From positions 1,087 to 51,110 of the forward strand of contig DFSO01000046.1 in assembly GCA_002378665.1 (NCBI GenBank): a DNA stretch of 50,024 nucleotides, given 5' to 3'. Shown piece after piece: positions 32,297 to 40,286 of this stretch (the stretch's first letter is position 1; the number at the start of each line of letters is the position of its first letter). A program made the position numbers and the translations under genes. This DNA is from Loktanella sp. UBA3435 (GTDB taxonomy: Bacteria > Pseudomonadota > Alphaproteobacteria > Rhodobacterales > Rhodobacteraceae). The notes under the pieces are model-generated. The model was not told the origin of the DNA. It ran no database searches and saw only the letters and a program-made list of their open reading frames with translations.

Positions 32297-34507
32297 TTAC
32301 CGCTTTGGTGCGCTACGCTTAGGGGCTGCACGGCCTGCTGGCTTGCCACCTGGTGGAACGAAACGCTTGGATGTATCTGAGGCTTTCGGCTTTGGTTTGC
32401 CACTAGCCGCACCCGCTGGCTTGCCCTTAAAGCCGCCGTCAGACTTGCCTTTATAGCCTTCGGATTTACCCTTGTAGGCTGGCTTTGCATCGTCAGATTT
32501 GCCTTTGTAGCCCTCAGACTTGCCCTTATAGGCTGGCTTTGCGCCGTCGGCTTTGCCTTTGTAGCCTTCAGATTTCCCTTTGTAAGCTGGACGGCTTTCG
32601 TCGTCGCGGGCTTTGTAAGGTTTCTTGATCGCAACAACCGCATCGCCGTGATCGCGGCGCTCTGGCTTGGCGAAGTTCGACTTTTTGTGGCGTGGCTTTG
32701 CGGCGCGGCGCTCTTCGGCACTCATAGGCTCAATCGCGGCGACGTTCTCTTGTGCCGATGGTGGTGGCGTGGAGGTGTCGCGAGGCTTGTAGGCGCGTTC
32801 CTCGCGCGGGGCGCGTGGTTTGTCGTCCCGAGGGGCGCGTGGTTTGTCGTCATAGTCGCGCTTGGTCACACGTGGTCCGCGTTCGCCAAGTTGTGGAGGG
32901 CCGTCGAGCGCTGTCAGTTTCGCTTGGTTTTCCAAGGACATGTCTTTGCCCACGGATTTCAAGAAGCCTGCGACTGCTGGCTCGGAGATCTCAACAAAAG
33001 TCTCGTTTGGCTGGATACGGATTGCGCCAATCTCGGATTTCGTGATGCCGCCTGCGGTGCAGATCATTGGCAACAACCAACGTGCCTCTGCCTTGCCTTC
33101 GCGGCCAACATCGACAGAGAACCACTTGGACGGGCCGAATTCCTTGCGCTCTTTTGGCGAGCGGTCAGGGCGGTCGGCGCGTGCGGCACTTTGTGGGCCT
33201 TCTTTGTATTCGGACAGATCCTCTGGCGCGGACTGCTTACCTGCATAAAGACGCAAGTAGGCGGCGGCGATGGTTTCTGGTGCGTGAAGCTCCAAGAGCT
33301 TGCTTGCAAACAGAACCTCGTCCTCGTTAAATGTCTCGGCCCAGATCGGGTCATCGAGCAGGCGTTCACGGTCGCGGTTTACAACGTCGTCAGCGGAAGG
33401 TGGCGTGGCCCAAGTGGCCTCCAACTTGCCCCATGTCAGAAGGTTCTGACCACGGCGCTTCATTTTCGCAGGAACGATCAGCGCAGAGACACCTTTGCGG
33501 CCAGCACGGCCAGTACGGCCTGAGCGGTGGAGGAGTGTTTCGGCGTTGGTTGGCAATTCGGCGTGCACAACCAGCTCCAAGTTCGGAAGGTCGATACCGC
33601 GCGCGGCAACGTCAGTCGCCACACATACGCGGGCACGACCATCGCGCATGGCTTGCAAGGCGTGGGAGCGTTCTTGCTGGGATAGCTCGCCAGAGAGCGC
33701 CACAACTTGGAAGCCACGGTTCGATAGACGGGTCGTCAGACGTGTCACCATGGCGCGTGTATTACAGAACACGATGGCGTTTGGTGCATCGTAGTAACGC
33801 AGAGTGTTGATGATCGCGGAATCGATGTCGTGGTTTGCGACGTTCAAAGCGCGGTATTCGATATCGGTGTGCTGGCTCTCTTTAGAGACAGTCTGCACGC
33901 GCACGGCGTTCTTTTGGTAGGACTTCGCGAGTTTCGCGATGGCCGCTGGCACTGTGGCCGAGAACATCAATGTACGGCGGGTCTCGGGCGCTTCGCCCAA
34001 GATGAATTCGAGGTCTTCGCGGAAGCCCAGATCAAGCATTTCGTCAGCTTCATCCAAGACAATTGCGCGGATTTCGGACATATCCATAGAGCCACGCATG
34101 ACGTGGTCTTTCAAACGACCCGGAGTGGCCACAACGATATGCGCGCCACGCTCGAGCGTGCGGCGCTCGTCGCGCATGTCCATACCACCAACACAGGAGG
34201 CCATAGTGACGCCAGCGCCAGCATAGAGCCACTGAAGCTCGCGCTTCACCTGCAATGCAAGTTCGCGTGTTGGCGCGATGACAAGGGCGAGGGGACGTGC
34301 AGCAGGGCCGAACGTGCCATCCTCGGTCAGGATTGTCGGACCAATTGCAAGGCCGAAGCCGACAGTTTTACCCGAACCAGTTTGGGCAGAAACCAACAGG
34401 TCTTTGCCTTCAAACTCTGGGTTTGTCACTTCGTCTTGAACAGGAGTAAGGGTTTCGTAACCCTGTTTTGCCAATGCATCGGCAAGGGTTTGAATCATAG
34501 GTTTCAT
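32297..34507 (-). CDS. deaD: DEAD-box RNA helicase with DbpA-type C-terminal domain
   Basis: ATP-dependent RNA helicase, probably for ribosome assembly or mRNA turnover, often cold-responsive. The product is 736 residues from ATG 34507. Walker A AQTGSGKT is at 41-48, PTREL near 80, DEAD at 152-155, SAT at 183-185, ATDVAARGIDLP near 296-307 and HRSGRTGRAG near 326-335. A DbpA/CsdA RNA-binding domain spans about 457-520. The tail (520-736) is basic, low complexity, and contains 18-residue repeats of AYKGKSEGYKGK type. An earlier in-frame start at 34570 has no support. The 180 bases upstream are non-coding and could hold a regulated leader. Confidence 0.92.
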   Translation of the reverse strand: MKPMIQTLADALAKQGYETLTPVQDEVTNPEFEGKDLLVSAQTGSGKTVGFGLAIGPTILTEDGTFGPAARPLALVIAPTRELALQVKRELQWLYAGAGVTMASCVGGMDMRDERRTLERGAHIVVATPGRLKDHVMRGSMDMSEIRAIVLDEADEMLDLGFREDLEFILGEAPETRRTLMFSATVPAAIAKLAKSYQKNAVRVQTVSKESQHTDIEYRALNVANHDIDSAIINTLRYYDAPNAIVFCNTRAMVTRLTTRLSNRGFQVVALSGELSQQERSHALQAMRDGRARVCVATDVAARGIDLPNLELVVHAELPTNAETLLHRSGRTGRAGRKGVSALIVPAKMKRRGQNLLTWGKLEATWATPPSADDVVNRDRERLLDDPIWAETFNEDEVLFASKLLELHAPETIAAAYLRLYAGKQSAPEDLSEYKEGPQSAARADRPDRSPKERKEFGPSKWFSVDVGREGKAEARWLLPMICTAGGITKSEIGAIRIQPNETFVEISEPAVAGFLKSVGKDMSLENQAKLTALDGPPQLGERGPRVTKRDYDDKPRAPRDDKPRAPREERAYKPRDTSTPPPSAQENVAAIEPMSAEERRAAKPRHKKSNFAKPERRDHGDAVVAIKKPYKARDDESRPAYKGKSEGYKGKADGAKPAYKGKSEGYKGKSDDAKPAYKGKSEGYKGKSDGGFKGKPAGAASGKPKPKASDTSKRFVPPGGKPAGRAAPKRSAPKR
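32426..32587 (-). repeat. 54-bp tandem repeats encoding the deaD tail
   Basis: Two full units and one partial unit encode AYKGKSEGYKGK followed by ADGAKP or SDDAKP (residues about 641-694). The DNA copies differ mainly at third codon positions, so the amino-acid repeat is kept while the DNA has drifted. That points to selection on the protein. The Tyr-Lys-Gly pattern is likely a flexible RNA-binding tail. Confidence 0.85.
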
Positions 34508-34687
34508 AGTTAGCTTTCGGACGGATACTTCAATTGTGCGCCCCAAGTGCATCCGGCAGTTGGGTTCCATAAAGGGCGCTTGCTTGCATCCATCGTCAAG
34601 TCTTGGCCCGTGAGGGGCGTCTAGACCCCTATTGTCTGGGTGTCAAACGATCAAACAGGAATGAGCGACATTCCGTACGGTTATGGT

Positions 34688-35503
34688 TTATTGGTTTGCG
34701 GGTTTTGCCGTCATCCAAAGCCAAGGCGTTGGCGTGCTGCGCCATTCCCATAGCGCCAAAAGACGGTCTAGATCGCTCGTTCCATCCATCCATTTGGGAA
34801 GGGAAGCTGTATCCAACTCACGGTCAATTTGTTTGATATTATGCGTCTTCTCAAAACGCCTTGTCAGGACGCCGACCATATCACTATCGGCGGTCGGGTG
34901 GCATTCTACCAAGATATCAGTCGCAAAAAGCCCCTTTGCGAGATGCGGGTCGAGCAGGTCTTTTTCGCCACCTTCAATATCGCAAATCACAACAGATTTG
35001 TGCCTTTGGCAGATGTCAAAATCCGCATGGGTCATGATGCCCCCGATTTCGACGCGATCGGTGACGCCATTGAGTTTTGCAAGATGGGCACATTTTGACC
35101 GCGCGTCTTTATTTGCATCACGTGCCCAGATCGTCGCATTGGGGAGGCGGCGCGCCATGCCAATCGCGTAATAGCCCTCTGCGCATCCCACATCGATAAT
35201 GAGGTCTGGTTTGGCCTCGACGATGTCGTTGATGATCGGGGCGAGAGACGCTTCATACCCGCCCAGAAGGCGTGGGGCGCCGCCGCCTTCAGACGCGGCC
35301 ACATCGTAGTTCATGCCAGCAAATGGCCCATACTTTATGATGTGCCCTGTTTTTTGCAGGATCGTATTGTGAATCAATTTTGCACGCCATTTTGCCAAAA
35401 GGCGCAACGCGTGTTCCAACTGCAATGTTGTCGGTTCCGCTTGAAGGATTTCCAGCAAACTGGCCTGAACATTTTTGTTGAGGGGGCTTGGGGGCTGGCT
35501 CAT
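34688..35503 (-). CDS. Class I SAM-dependent methyltransferase-like protein
   Basis: A 271-residue protein with a Rossmann methyltransferase core: motif I LIIDVGCAEGYYAIGMARRL (DVGCAEG at 104-110), an acidic residue after the next strand (IWARDANKD) and CDIEGGEKDLLD as the post-II segment. The N-terminal 90 residues are helical and not recognised. The pattern recalls FkbM-like methyltransferases, but the substrate is unknown. It overlaps the HD-domain gene upstream by ATGA; that overlap sets the start at 35503 rather than the in-frame codon at 35515. Confidence 0.75.
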   Translation of the reverse strand: MSQPPSPLNKNVQASLLEILQAEPTTLQLEHALRLLAKWRAKLIHNTILQKTGHIIKYGPFAGMNYDVAASEGGGAPRLLGGYEASLAPIINDIVEAKPDLIIDVGCAEGYYAIGMARRLPNATIWARDANKDARSKCAHLAKLNGVTDRVEIGGIMTHADFDICQRHKSVVICDIEGGEKDLLDPHLAKGLFATDILVECHPTADSDMVGVLTRRFEKTHNIKQIDRELDTASLPKWMDGTSDLDRLLALWEWRSTPTPWLWMTAKPANQ

Positions 35504-36078
35504 TTTGCGAACCAATCGTCAATCCGCAGCTTTAACGCGTCCCAGATTGCGGGTGCGCCGCGTTTGACTTTGCCTGCGACACGGCTTTCCAACTGGTCCC
35601 GCGTCACATTGTAATCAATCCAGCTTGCGCCGCCAGCTTCAAGGTTCGAGATCACGGGCTGCACGCGGTCGATAGACTTTGCGAATATCGCGTCGTCCGT
35701 TTCAGAGGCCTCAAACTCCTCCCAAAGGGCGCGCAAAGATGCGCCTTGGTCAGCGGGAAGTAGGCCAAAGATGCGGTCAGCGGCGGCCTGCTCGGCTGCC
35801 TCTTGGGCGGCGGTGTCACGGGCTGCGGTGGAATGGATCGGCACGTCACCAGCGTCGATCTCCACGAGATCGTGGATGAGCAGCATCTTGATCACGCGGC
35901 TCGCATCAACGGGCTTGGTCGCGTGTTCGGCCATGATCAGCGCGTAAAGGGCGATGTGCCAGCTATGCTCGCCCGAGTTTTCATGGCGTGAATTATCGTG
36001 CAGGGTCGTGCCACGTTCGACCGATTTTAGCTTATCGGCCTCGATCAGAAAGGCCAATTGCTGATCAATCCGCGACAA
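35500..36078 (-). CDS. HD-domain phosphohydrolase (YfbR-like)
   Basis: A 192-residue HD-superfamily protein, likely a nucleotidase acting on deoxynucleoside monophosphates, as judged from YfbR-type motifs. Visible are ENSGEHSWHIALYALIMAEH with His38, the HD dyad LLIHDLVEIDAGD (His69, Asp70) and the distal Asp in AKSIDRVQPVISN. Metal-dependent catalysis is expected in the cytosol. It follows the 73-residue gene by 3 bases and overlaps the methyltransferase. Confidence 0.85.
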   Translation of the reverse strand: MSRIDQQLAFLIEADKLKSVERGTTLHDNSRHENSGEHSWHIALYALIMAEHATKPVDASRVIKMLLIHDLVEIDAGDVPIHSTAARDTAAQEAAEQAAADRIFGLLPADQGASLRALWEEFEASETDDAIFAKSIDRVQPVISNLEAGGASWIDYNVTRDQLESRVAGKVKRGAPAIWDALKLRIDDWFAK

Positions 36079-36081
36079 GGT

Positions 36082-36303
36082 TTAAGCTCCGCGTTTGGCC
36101 GCAGATGCGGCAAGCAGTTCGCGTGCGCGGGCCTCGGCGCGGCGCACGCGGACTGCTGTCAGGTAGGCTTCTTGAAGTGACTGAGACGATGCGCCCAAGA
36201 TTTCGCCAATTTGATCGACGATCTTGTCGTCACCGCAAGCCATCGCTTCGGCAAGGGCAAGATCGGCCAGCTCATTGGCGGTATTGAGCGTATAATCAGA
36301 CAT
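36082..36303 (-). CDS. Conserved-looking 73-residue protein of unknown function
   Basis: A small helical, Ala-rich protein: MSDYTLNTANELADLALAEA, then IVDQIGEILGASSQSLQEAY, ending in a basic helix (RVRRAEARARELLAASAAKR). It has no membrane segment or catalytic motif. The ATG directly follows the TAA of the alpha/beta hydrolase, and the HD gene starts 3 bases after its stop. The packing makes it a real gene in a four-gene operon. I do not recognise the family. Confidence 0.75.
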   Translation of the reverse strand: MSDYTLNTANELADLALAEAMACGDDKIVDQIGEILGASSQSLQEAYLTAVRVRRAEARARELLAASAAKRGA

Positions 36304-36957
36304 TTAACGTGTGTTCTCTGTCAGGCGACGGCGCACGTAGGATTTCACTGTGCCAATCATTGGGTCCATGTAAGGATCCTCAAAGAAGTGGCCCGCGCCA
36401 TCCATTTCGTCATGTGTGACGGTGATGCCTTTTTGCTCGTGCAGCTTGTTGACAAGTGTCACGGTGTCCGCAGGAGGGGCCACACGGTCGTTGGAGCCGT
36501 TGATGATCAGGCCAGACGCAGGGCAGGGTGCTAGGAAGCTAAAGTCATACATGTTCGCGGGTGGCGAGACAGAGATGAAGCCTGTGATCTCTGGGCGGCG
36601 CATCAAAAGCTGCATGCCGATCCATGCGCCAAAGGAGAAGCCCGCGACCCAGCAATGTTTCGCGTTGTTGTTCATCGACTGCAAATAATCGAGTGCGGAA
36701 GCTGCATCAGAGAGTTCGCCCACGCCTTGATCGTATTCACCTTGGCTACGGCCAACGCCACGGAAGTTAAAACGCAGCACTGTGAAGCCCATGTTATAAA
36801 ATGCATAGTGCAAGTTATAGACGACGCGGTTGTTCATCGTGCCGCCGAACTGTGGGTGCGGGTGCAGAACGATGGCGATTGGTGCGTCGCGGTCTTTCTG
36901 TGGGTGGTAACGACCTTCGAGGCGGCCTTCTGGACCAGGGAAAATGACTTCGGGCAT
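36304..36957 (-). CDS. Alpha/beta hydrolase
   Basis: A 217-residue serine hydrolase of the small dienelactone-hydrolase-like/CocE-like type. It has HPHPQFGGTMNN as the oxyanion-hole segment, NFRGVGRSQGEYD, the nucleophile elbow GFSFG at 106-110 (Ser108), NGSNDRVAPP with the acid, and DGAGHFFED with the catalytic His. Substrate unknown. It is the first gene of a minus-strand operon and is divergent from iscR. The 183-base gap between them holds the palindromes described at 37020 and 37040, so shared control is possible. Confidence 0.88.
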   Translation of the reverse strand: MPEVIFPGPEGRLEGRYHPQKDRDAPIAIVLHPHPQFGGTMNNRVVYNLHYAFYNMGFTVLRFNFRGVGRSQGEYDQGVGELSDAASALDYLQSMNNNAKHCWVAGFSFGAWIGMQLLMRRPEITGFISVSPPANMYDFSFLAPCPASGLIINGSNDRVAPPADTVTLVNKLHEQKGITVTHDEMDGAGHFFEDPYMDPMIGTVKSYVRRRLTENTR

Positions 36958-36998
36958 GAATTAGGCCTTCTTTACGCTATAGGGGCCGTTTGCTATTC

Positions 36999-37027
36999 TT
37001 GACGAAAACGCTCAGGCACTTTAGAAA
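36999..37027 (+). promoter_or_regulatory. Predicted promoter of the iscR-suf operon
   Basis: TTGACG (36999-37004) and TAGAAA (37022-37027) are 17 bases apart, giving a predicted transcription start near 37034. The -10 box lies inside the palindrome at 37020-37036, so a repressor bound there would block polymerase. Confidence 0.6.
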
Positions 37028-37036
37028 GATTCTAAA
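37020..37036. promoter_or_regulatory. Palindrome TTTAGAA-N3-TTCTAAA over the iscR -10 box
   Basis: A perfect 7+3+7 inverted repeat. Its position on the -10 element and the iscR gene downstream make it the best candidate for the IscR operator. Rhodobacterales IscR is thought to bind an AT-rich palindrome (the predicted Iron-Rhodo-box). I infer, but cannot confirm, that this is that element. Confidence 0.6.
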
Positions 37037-37039
37037 CAC

Positions 37040-37056
37040 ATGGGGGTGACCCCCAT
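37040..37056. promoter_or_regulatory. Perfect 17-bp palindrome ATGGGGGTGACCCCCAT
   Basis: An 8+1+8 inverted repeat, 3 bases past the first palindrome and just downstream of the predicted transcription start. It could be a second operator, for a different regulator, or an RNA hairpin in the leader. Its composition (G5/C5 arms) is unlike the first site. Confidence 0.45.
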
Positions 37057-37140
37057 ACGCTCGGTTGCCTTGCACCTAATGACGCGAGGCCCAAACGTCA
37101 ACGAAATTGCGCCTTTGCGCCTATCAGGAGGGCTTTGCGG

Positions 37141-37602
37141 ATGAAACTCAGCACAAAAGGGCGTTATGCGATGGTCGCCCTCGCTGACTTGGCGCTGCAA
37201 CCCAAGGGCAGTTTGGTGAATTTGACCGAGATTTCAAAGCGTCAGGATATCTCATTGGCCTATCTGGAGCAGTTGTTTGTTAAGCTGCGCCGCGCCGAAT
37301 TGGTGGATTCTGTACGTGGTCCGGGTGGCGGGTATCGTTTGGCGCGTGCCGCATCTGAAATTCGCGTGTCCGAAATTTTGGGCGCTGTCGATGAAACCGT
37401 AAGTGCGATGCACAAGGGGGCAGGTGCCTCTGGTGCGACTTCTGGTAGCCGTGCGCAATCGCTGACCAACCGGCTTTGGGAAGGTTTAAGCGCGAACGTT
37501 TACGTGTTCCTGCATCAAACGCGCCTGTCTGACGTGGTGGCCAATGATATGGTGCCGTGCCCTGCGGTCCCTGCGCTATTTGAGGTGATCGACGAAGAAT
37601 GA
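37141..37602 (+). CDS. iscR: Rrf2-family regulator IscR, cysteine-poor form
   Basis: Transcription regulator of Fe-S cluster genes. The 153 residues begin with a winged helix (MKLSTKGRYAMVALADLALQ, DISLAYLEQLFVKLRRAELV, SVRGPGGGYRLAR). In E. coli IscR three Cys around 92-104 hold a 2Fe-2S cluster. Here that region (VSAMHKGAGASGATSGSRAQ) has none, and the only Cys is Cys140 near the C-terminus. This matches reports of atypical IscR in Rhodobacterales that act as iron-responsive repressors. GGAGG precedes the ATG at 37141. It overlaps the next gene by ATGA and leads the suf operon. Confidence 0.93.
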   Translation: MKLSTKGRYAMVALADLALQPKGSLVNLTEISKRQDISLAYLEQLFVKLRRAELVDSVRGPGGGYRLARAASEIRVSEILGAVDETVSAMHKGAGASGATSGSRAQSLTNRLWEGLSANVYVFLHQTRLSDVVANDMVPCPAVPALFEVIDEE

Positions 37603-38636
37603 GCCGCGTATATCTGGATCATAATGCGACGACCCCTTTGCGGGCCGAGGCGCGGGCAGCGATGATTGCGGCGATGGATGTTGTCGGCAATCCGTCCTCT
37701 GTGCATGCCGAGGGGCGTGCCGCCAAGGGGCTTGTCGAGACCGCGCGCGCCCAAGTGGCAGAGGCTGTTGGGGCATCTGGCGCGGATGTTGTGTTCGTGT
37801 CTGGTGCGACGGAGGCTGCTGCGCTTTGTTTGGCGGGGCGCGGATTGCAGGCCTCCGGGCTAGAGCACGCTGCGGTTGCCGCTTGGATTGAGGCGTCTTT
37901 GCCAGTTTTGGAGGGGCGTGTGGTTGTCGGTGATCCTGCGCGGTCCGTGGTGCAATTGGCCAATTCCGAGACTGGGTTGGTGCAGGATTTGCCAAAAGGT
38001 TTGGCCGTCAGCGATTTGACACAAGGGTTTGGAAAAGTGCCGTTCTCTTTCGCGTGGTCCGGCGTGCAGATGGTTTTCCTGTCGGCCCATAAGTTTGGTG
38101 GCCCAAAGGGGATCGGCGCGTTGATCTTTCCTGCGGGGACTGATTTGGCAGCACAGATCAAGGGCGGCGGTCAGGAAATGGGCCGCAGGTCTGGTACGGA
38201 AAACGTCATGGCGATTGCTGGATTTGGGGCCGCATGTGCGGCTGCCCAACAAGATTTGGCCGATGGACGCTGGGAGCGGGTTGCGCAACTTAGAAATATT
38301 CTAGAAAAGGCCATTGAGACTTCGGCAGAAGAAACTATTTTTGTCGGGAAACAATTTACGCGCCTCCCAAACACCAGCTGCTTCATCGCAAAAGGCTGGA
38401 AGGGCGAGACCCAAGTGATGGCGCTTGATCTTGCGGGCTTTGCGATTTCGGCGGGCTCTGCGTGTTCAAGCGGCAAGGTCAAGGCCAGCCCCGTGTTGGC
38501 GGCTTTGGGATATAGTGACGATGAGGCCCGCTGCGCTGTGCGCGTGTCGCTGGGCATCGAGACGACGATGGATGAGGTTCTGCGTTTTGCGCAGGCATGG
38601 ACGGAGAAACACGCGCGCGCGAACGCACGTAGTTAA
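37599..38636 (+). CDS. NifS/IscS-like cysteine desulfurase
   Basis: PLP enzyme that would release sulfur from cysteine. The 345 residues include VYLDHNATTPLR, His90 in SGLEHAAVAAW, the PLP lysine Lys165 in SAHKFGGPKG and the active Cys289 in SAGSACSSGK. It is about 40-55 residues shorter than typical IscS. The segment between the cofactor-stacking His and the NSETG motif (usually NNEIG or NNETG) is compressed to about 30 residues. All catalytic residues remain, so it is probably active. It overlaps iscR and is followed by sufB after 12 bases. It is the first of two desulfurases in the operon. Confidence 0.88.
   Translation: MSRVYLDHNATTPLRAEARAAMIAAMDVVGNPSSVHAEGRAAKGLVETARAQVAEAVGASGADVVFVSGATEAAALCLAGRGLQASGLEHAAVAAWIEASLPVLEGRVVVGDPARSVVQLANSETGLVQDLPKGLAVSDLTQGFGKVPFSFAWSGVQMVFLSAHKFGGPKGIGALIFPAGTDLAAQIKGGGQEMGRRSGTENVMAIAGFGAACAAAQQDLADGRWERVAQLRNILEKAIETSAEETIFVGKQFTRLPNTSCFIAKGWKGETQVMALDLAGFAISAGSACSSGKVKASPVLAALGYSDDEARCAVRVSLGIETTMDEVLRFAQAWTEKHARANARS
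38289..38305. repeat. Intragenic near-copy of the iscR operator palindrome
   Basis: TTAGAA-ATA-TTCTAG (38290-38304) inside the desulfurase gene repeats the TTAGAA-N3-TTCTA core seen at the iscR promoter. It is written with codons uncommon in this window (AGA, CTA, ATT) in the run Arg-Asn-Ile-Leu. It may be a secondary binding site; chance cannot be excluded. Confidence 0.35.
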
Positions 38637-38648
38637 GGAGCGAGACAG

Positions 38649-40172
38649 ATGGCGACATTAGATCAAACAGACGTCAAAGACGGCGTCGATCAGGACACCG
38701 TGGATGCGGTGGCAGCCCTTTCTGGCGCGTATAAATATGGCTGGGAAACCGAGATTGAGATGGATTACGCCCCCAAGGGTGTAAACACGGATATCGTAAA
38801 GCTGATTTCGTCCAAGAACGAAGAGCCGCTGTGGATGACCGATTGGCGTTTGGATGCCTTTGCGCGTTGGGAAAAGCTGGACGAGCCGACTTGGGCGATG
38901 GTCAACTATCCTGACATCGATTTCCAAGACATCTATTATTATGCTCGCCCAAAGAGCATGGCGGTGAAACCAAAGTCGCTTGATGACGTCGATCCAAAGC
39001 TGCTCGCGACCTACGCAAAGCTTGGTATCCCTTTGAAAGAGCAGGCTATTCTTGCTGGCGTCGAAGGCGCTGATATGCCGCCTGCTGAGGGCCGCAAGGT
39101 CGCTGTTGATGCGGTGTTCGATTCCGTATCCGTTGGCACGACATTCCAAGTCGAGTTGAAAAAGGCTGGCGTGATCTTTTGCTCAATCTCCGAGGCGATC
39201 CGCGAATATCCTGATCTGGTGAAGAAGTATCTGGGCACCGTTGTGCCTGCATCCGACAACTTTTACGCGACGCTGAACTCGGCTGTTTTCTCGGATGGCT
39301 CGTTTGTTTACATACCACCGGGTGTGCGTTGCCCGATGGAACTGTCCACATATTTCCGCATTAATGCTGAGAATACCGGCCAGTTTGAGCGTACGTTGAT
39401 TATCGCCGATAAGGGCTCGTACGTGTCCTACCTTGAAGGCTGCACTGCGCCAAAGCGCGATGTGGCACAGCTTCATGCGGCGGTCGTCGAAATCATCGTC
39501 GAGGAAGACGCCGAGGTGAAATATTCCACCGTGCAAAACTGGTATCCGGGCGATGAGAACGGCAATGGTGGCATCTATAACTTTGTGACCAAACGGGCCG
39601 ATTGCCGTGGTGCGCGTGCGAAGGTGAGCTGGACCCAAGTTGAGACGGGCTCTGCGGTGACGTGGAAATACCCGAGCTGCATCCTGCGCGGCGACGATAG
39701 CCAAGGCGAGTTCTACTCCATCGCCATTGCCAACAACATGCAGCAGGCAGATACGGGTACCAAGATGATCCACTTGGGCAAGCGTACGAAGTCGCGGATT
39801 GTGTCTAAGGGGATTTCCGCAGGCAAGGCGCAGAATACCTACCGTGGTCTGGTGTCGATGCACCCGAAAGCCAAGGAAAGCCGTAACTATACGCAGTGCG
39901 ACAGCCTTCTGATCGGCTCGAATTGTGGCGCGCATACAGTGCCTTACATCGAGGTAAAGAATAATTCGTCCCGCGTAGAACATGAGGCGACAACATCCAA
40001 AGTTGACGACGAACAACTGTTCTATTGCCGCAGCCGCGGTATGAATGAAGAAGAGGCCGTGGCCTTGGTCGTCAACGGGTTCATCAAGGACGTGTTGCAA
40101 GAATTGCCGATGGAATTCGCGATGGAAGCACAAGCTCTCGTGGCGATTTCCTTGGAAGGGTCCGTGGGCTAA
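38649..40172 (+). CDS. sufB: Fe-S cluster assembly scaffold subunit SufB
   Basis: Core of the SufBC2D scaffold on which Fe-S clusters are built. The 507 residues show YKYGWETEIEMDYAPKGVN, then WMTDWRLDAFARWEKL, VFSDGSFVYIPPGVRCPMEL, FERTLIIADKGSYVSYLEGC, VQNWYPGDENGNGGIYNFVT and CRSRGMNEEEAVALVVNGFI, the usual motifs. The Cys in YLEGCTAP is the known sulfur-handling region. It is separated from its partner sufC by a 166-residue membrane protein gene. Confidence 0.98.
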   Translation: MATLDQTDVKDGVDQDTVDAVAALSGAYKYGWETEIEMDYAPKGVNTDIVKLISSKNEEPLWMTDWRLDAFARWEKLDEPTWAMVNYPDIDFQDIYYYARPKSMAVKPKSLDDVDPKLLATYAKLGIPLKEQAILAGVEGADMPPAEGRKVAVDAVFDSVSVGTTFQVELKKAGVIFCSISEAIREYPDLVKKYLGTVVPASDNFYATLNSAVFSDGSFVYIPPGVRCPMELSTYFRINAENTGQFERTLIIADKGSYVSYLEGCTAPKRDVAQLHAAVVEIIVEEDAEVKYSTVQNWYPGDENGNGGIYNFVTKRADCRGARAKVSWTQVETGSAVTWKYPSCILRGDDSQGEFYSIAIANNMQQADTGTKMIHLGKRTKSRIVSKGISAGKAQNTYRGLVSMHPKAKESRNYTQCDSLLIGSNCGAHTVPYIEVKNNSSRVEHEATTSKVDDEQLFYCRSRGMNEEEAVALVVNGFIKDVLQELPMEFAMEAQALVAISLEGSVG

Positions 40173-40286
40173 TCGTGTTTCAGCGAATTGATCATATCTG
40201 TCGTGGTTCTGCCCGACCTGCGCCTTATTTGGGCCGCAGTGTTTGTCATAAAGTTAATCAGAGGGATTACCTGAGGATTGACGCAA

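Noticed and set aside
32426..32587. Regular repeats considered as a CRISPR array
   Set aside because: Units are in frame within deaD, have no spacers and vary at third codon positions. They are protein repeats.
32648..33523. A 291-codon plus-strand frame opposite the helicase
   Set aside because: Trp/Cys-rich translation without motifs, antisense to conserved helicase domains.
34508..34687. Possible cold-shock leader or riboswitch upstream of deaD
   Set aside because: I see a small AGGGG/CCCCT hairpin and a weak TTGACG with no good -10 match, but no recognisable leader motif. Not enough to call a feature.
39183..40133. A 316-codon minus-strand frame opposite sufB
   Set aside because: sufB is unmistakable. 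The antisense translation has no domain and no ribosome site.
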